Shown here in pieces: positions 7,291 to 7,428 of a stretch of 7,428 nt of DNA (position 1 is its first letter; every line of letters begins with the position of its first letter). Below the pieces are notes generated by a model. That model had not been told where the DNA came from. It saw only the letters and a program-made list of their open reading frames with translations, and did no database searches. The stretch is from Bacteroidales bacterium (lineage in GTDB: Bacteria > Bacteroidota > Bacteroidia > Bacteroidales > Bacteroidaceae): the NCBI GenBank assembly GCA_030523385.1, contig JAUNIV010000106.1, forward strand, positions 1-7,428. Reading direction: 5' to 3'. The position numbers and the translations under genes are program-made.

Positions 7291-7337
7291 ATTCACCGTG
7301 ATTCAAATGCCAATAACACATTTGGGTCACGGTGAAT
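7291..7337. terminator. Long hairpin between convergent genes, probable bidirectional terminator
   Basis: ATTCACCGTGA (7291-7301) pairs without mismatch with TCACGGTGAAT (7327-7337). The stem continues through two T-G wobbles (7302-7303 with 7325-7326) into CAAATG (7304-7309) paired with CATTTG (7319-7324), closing a nine-base loop at 7310-7318. That makes 19 stacked pairs. AT-rich sequence flanks both sides (TATTTTAA after it on the + strand; CCTAAATTATT on the - strand). It starts 22 bases after the barrel gene stop and ends four bases before the stop of the - strand gene, which suits termination of both. Confidence 0.75.
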
Positions 7338-7341
7338 TATT

Positions 7342-7428
7342 TTAAGCAGGCTTGAAAAGCAAATCAAGGTCCATAGACAAAAACTCCTCAAAGGACAATC
7401 CTCCGGTACCTACCACAAAGGTCTCATA
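7342..7428 (-). CDS. C-terminal end of an unrecognised convergent gene (partial)
   Basis: Reading the - strand from the window edge gives 28 open codons, from Tyr (7426-7428) through GTGGLSFEEFLSMDLDLLF to Lys-Pro-Ala and a TAA stop at 7342-7344. The frame is open to the edge, uses ordinary codons, and stops just before the hairpin at 7291-7337, as expected for a real gene end. The fragment is acidic and hydrophobic (Phe, Leu, Asp, Glu) with no signature I can assign, so no function is proposed. Its 5' part lies beyond the window. Confidence 0.6.
   Translation of the reverse strand, partial: YETFVVGTGGLSFEEFLSMDLDLLFKPA

Overview
The window looks like chromosomal DNA from a member of the Bacteroidales (Bacteroides, Phocaeicola or a close relative). 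Three things point that way. Two gene starts follow sequences matching the Bacteroidetes -7 promoter element TAnnTTTG, with A-rich leaders that lack a Shine-Dalgarno site. The 3'-terminal OMP-type barrel resembles the PorT family common in this phylum. The glutamate dehydrogenase end is of the hexameric type. The assignment is inferred from motifs; no database search was possible.

Layout: (1) 1-754, + strand, the 3' part of a hexameric glutamate dehydrogenase gene, cut by the window edge and followed by a rho-independent terminator at 818-853. (2) A short AT-rich gap carrying a Bacteroidetes-type promoter at 943-950. (3) 980-6556, + strand, a compact three-gene operon for a tripartite RND efflux pump: periplasmic adaptor (980-2053), inner-membrane RND permease (2050-5187, 4-base ATGA overlap) and TolC/OprM-like outer-membrane channel (5192-6556, 4-base gap). 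(4) 6557-6653, an intergenic gap with a second TAnnTTTG promoter. (5) 6654-7268, + strand, a 204-residue outer-membrane beta-barrel protein of PorT/OMP_b-brl_2 type, visibly more AT-rich than the pump genes. (6) 7291-7337, a long near-perfect hairpin that probably ends transcription from both sides. (7) 7342-7428, - strand, the last 28 codons of a convergent gene that I do not recognise.

The adaptor, permease and channel together would make one trans-envelope proton-driven exporter: the permease takes substrate from the periplasm or inner membrane, the adaptor seals the junction, and the channel crosses the outer membrane. Substrate cannot be read from sequence. No regulator gene lies beside the operon in this window. 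The terminator behind gdhA and the separate promoters suggest three independent + strand transcription units.

I see no new system here. The points most worth a second look are the Asp-Asn (not Asp-Asp) pair in the permease proton relay, the recognisable RLS-type channel-docking motif in the adaptor, the strong Shine-Dalgarno embedded at the adaptor/permease junction, and the convergent-gene hairpin.
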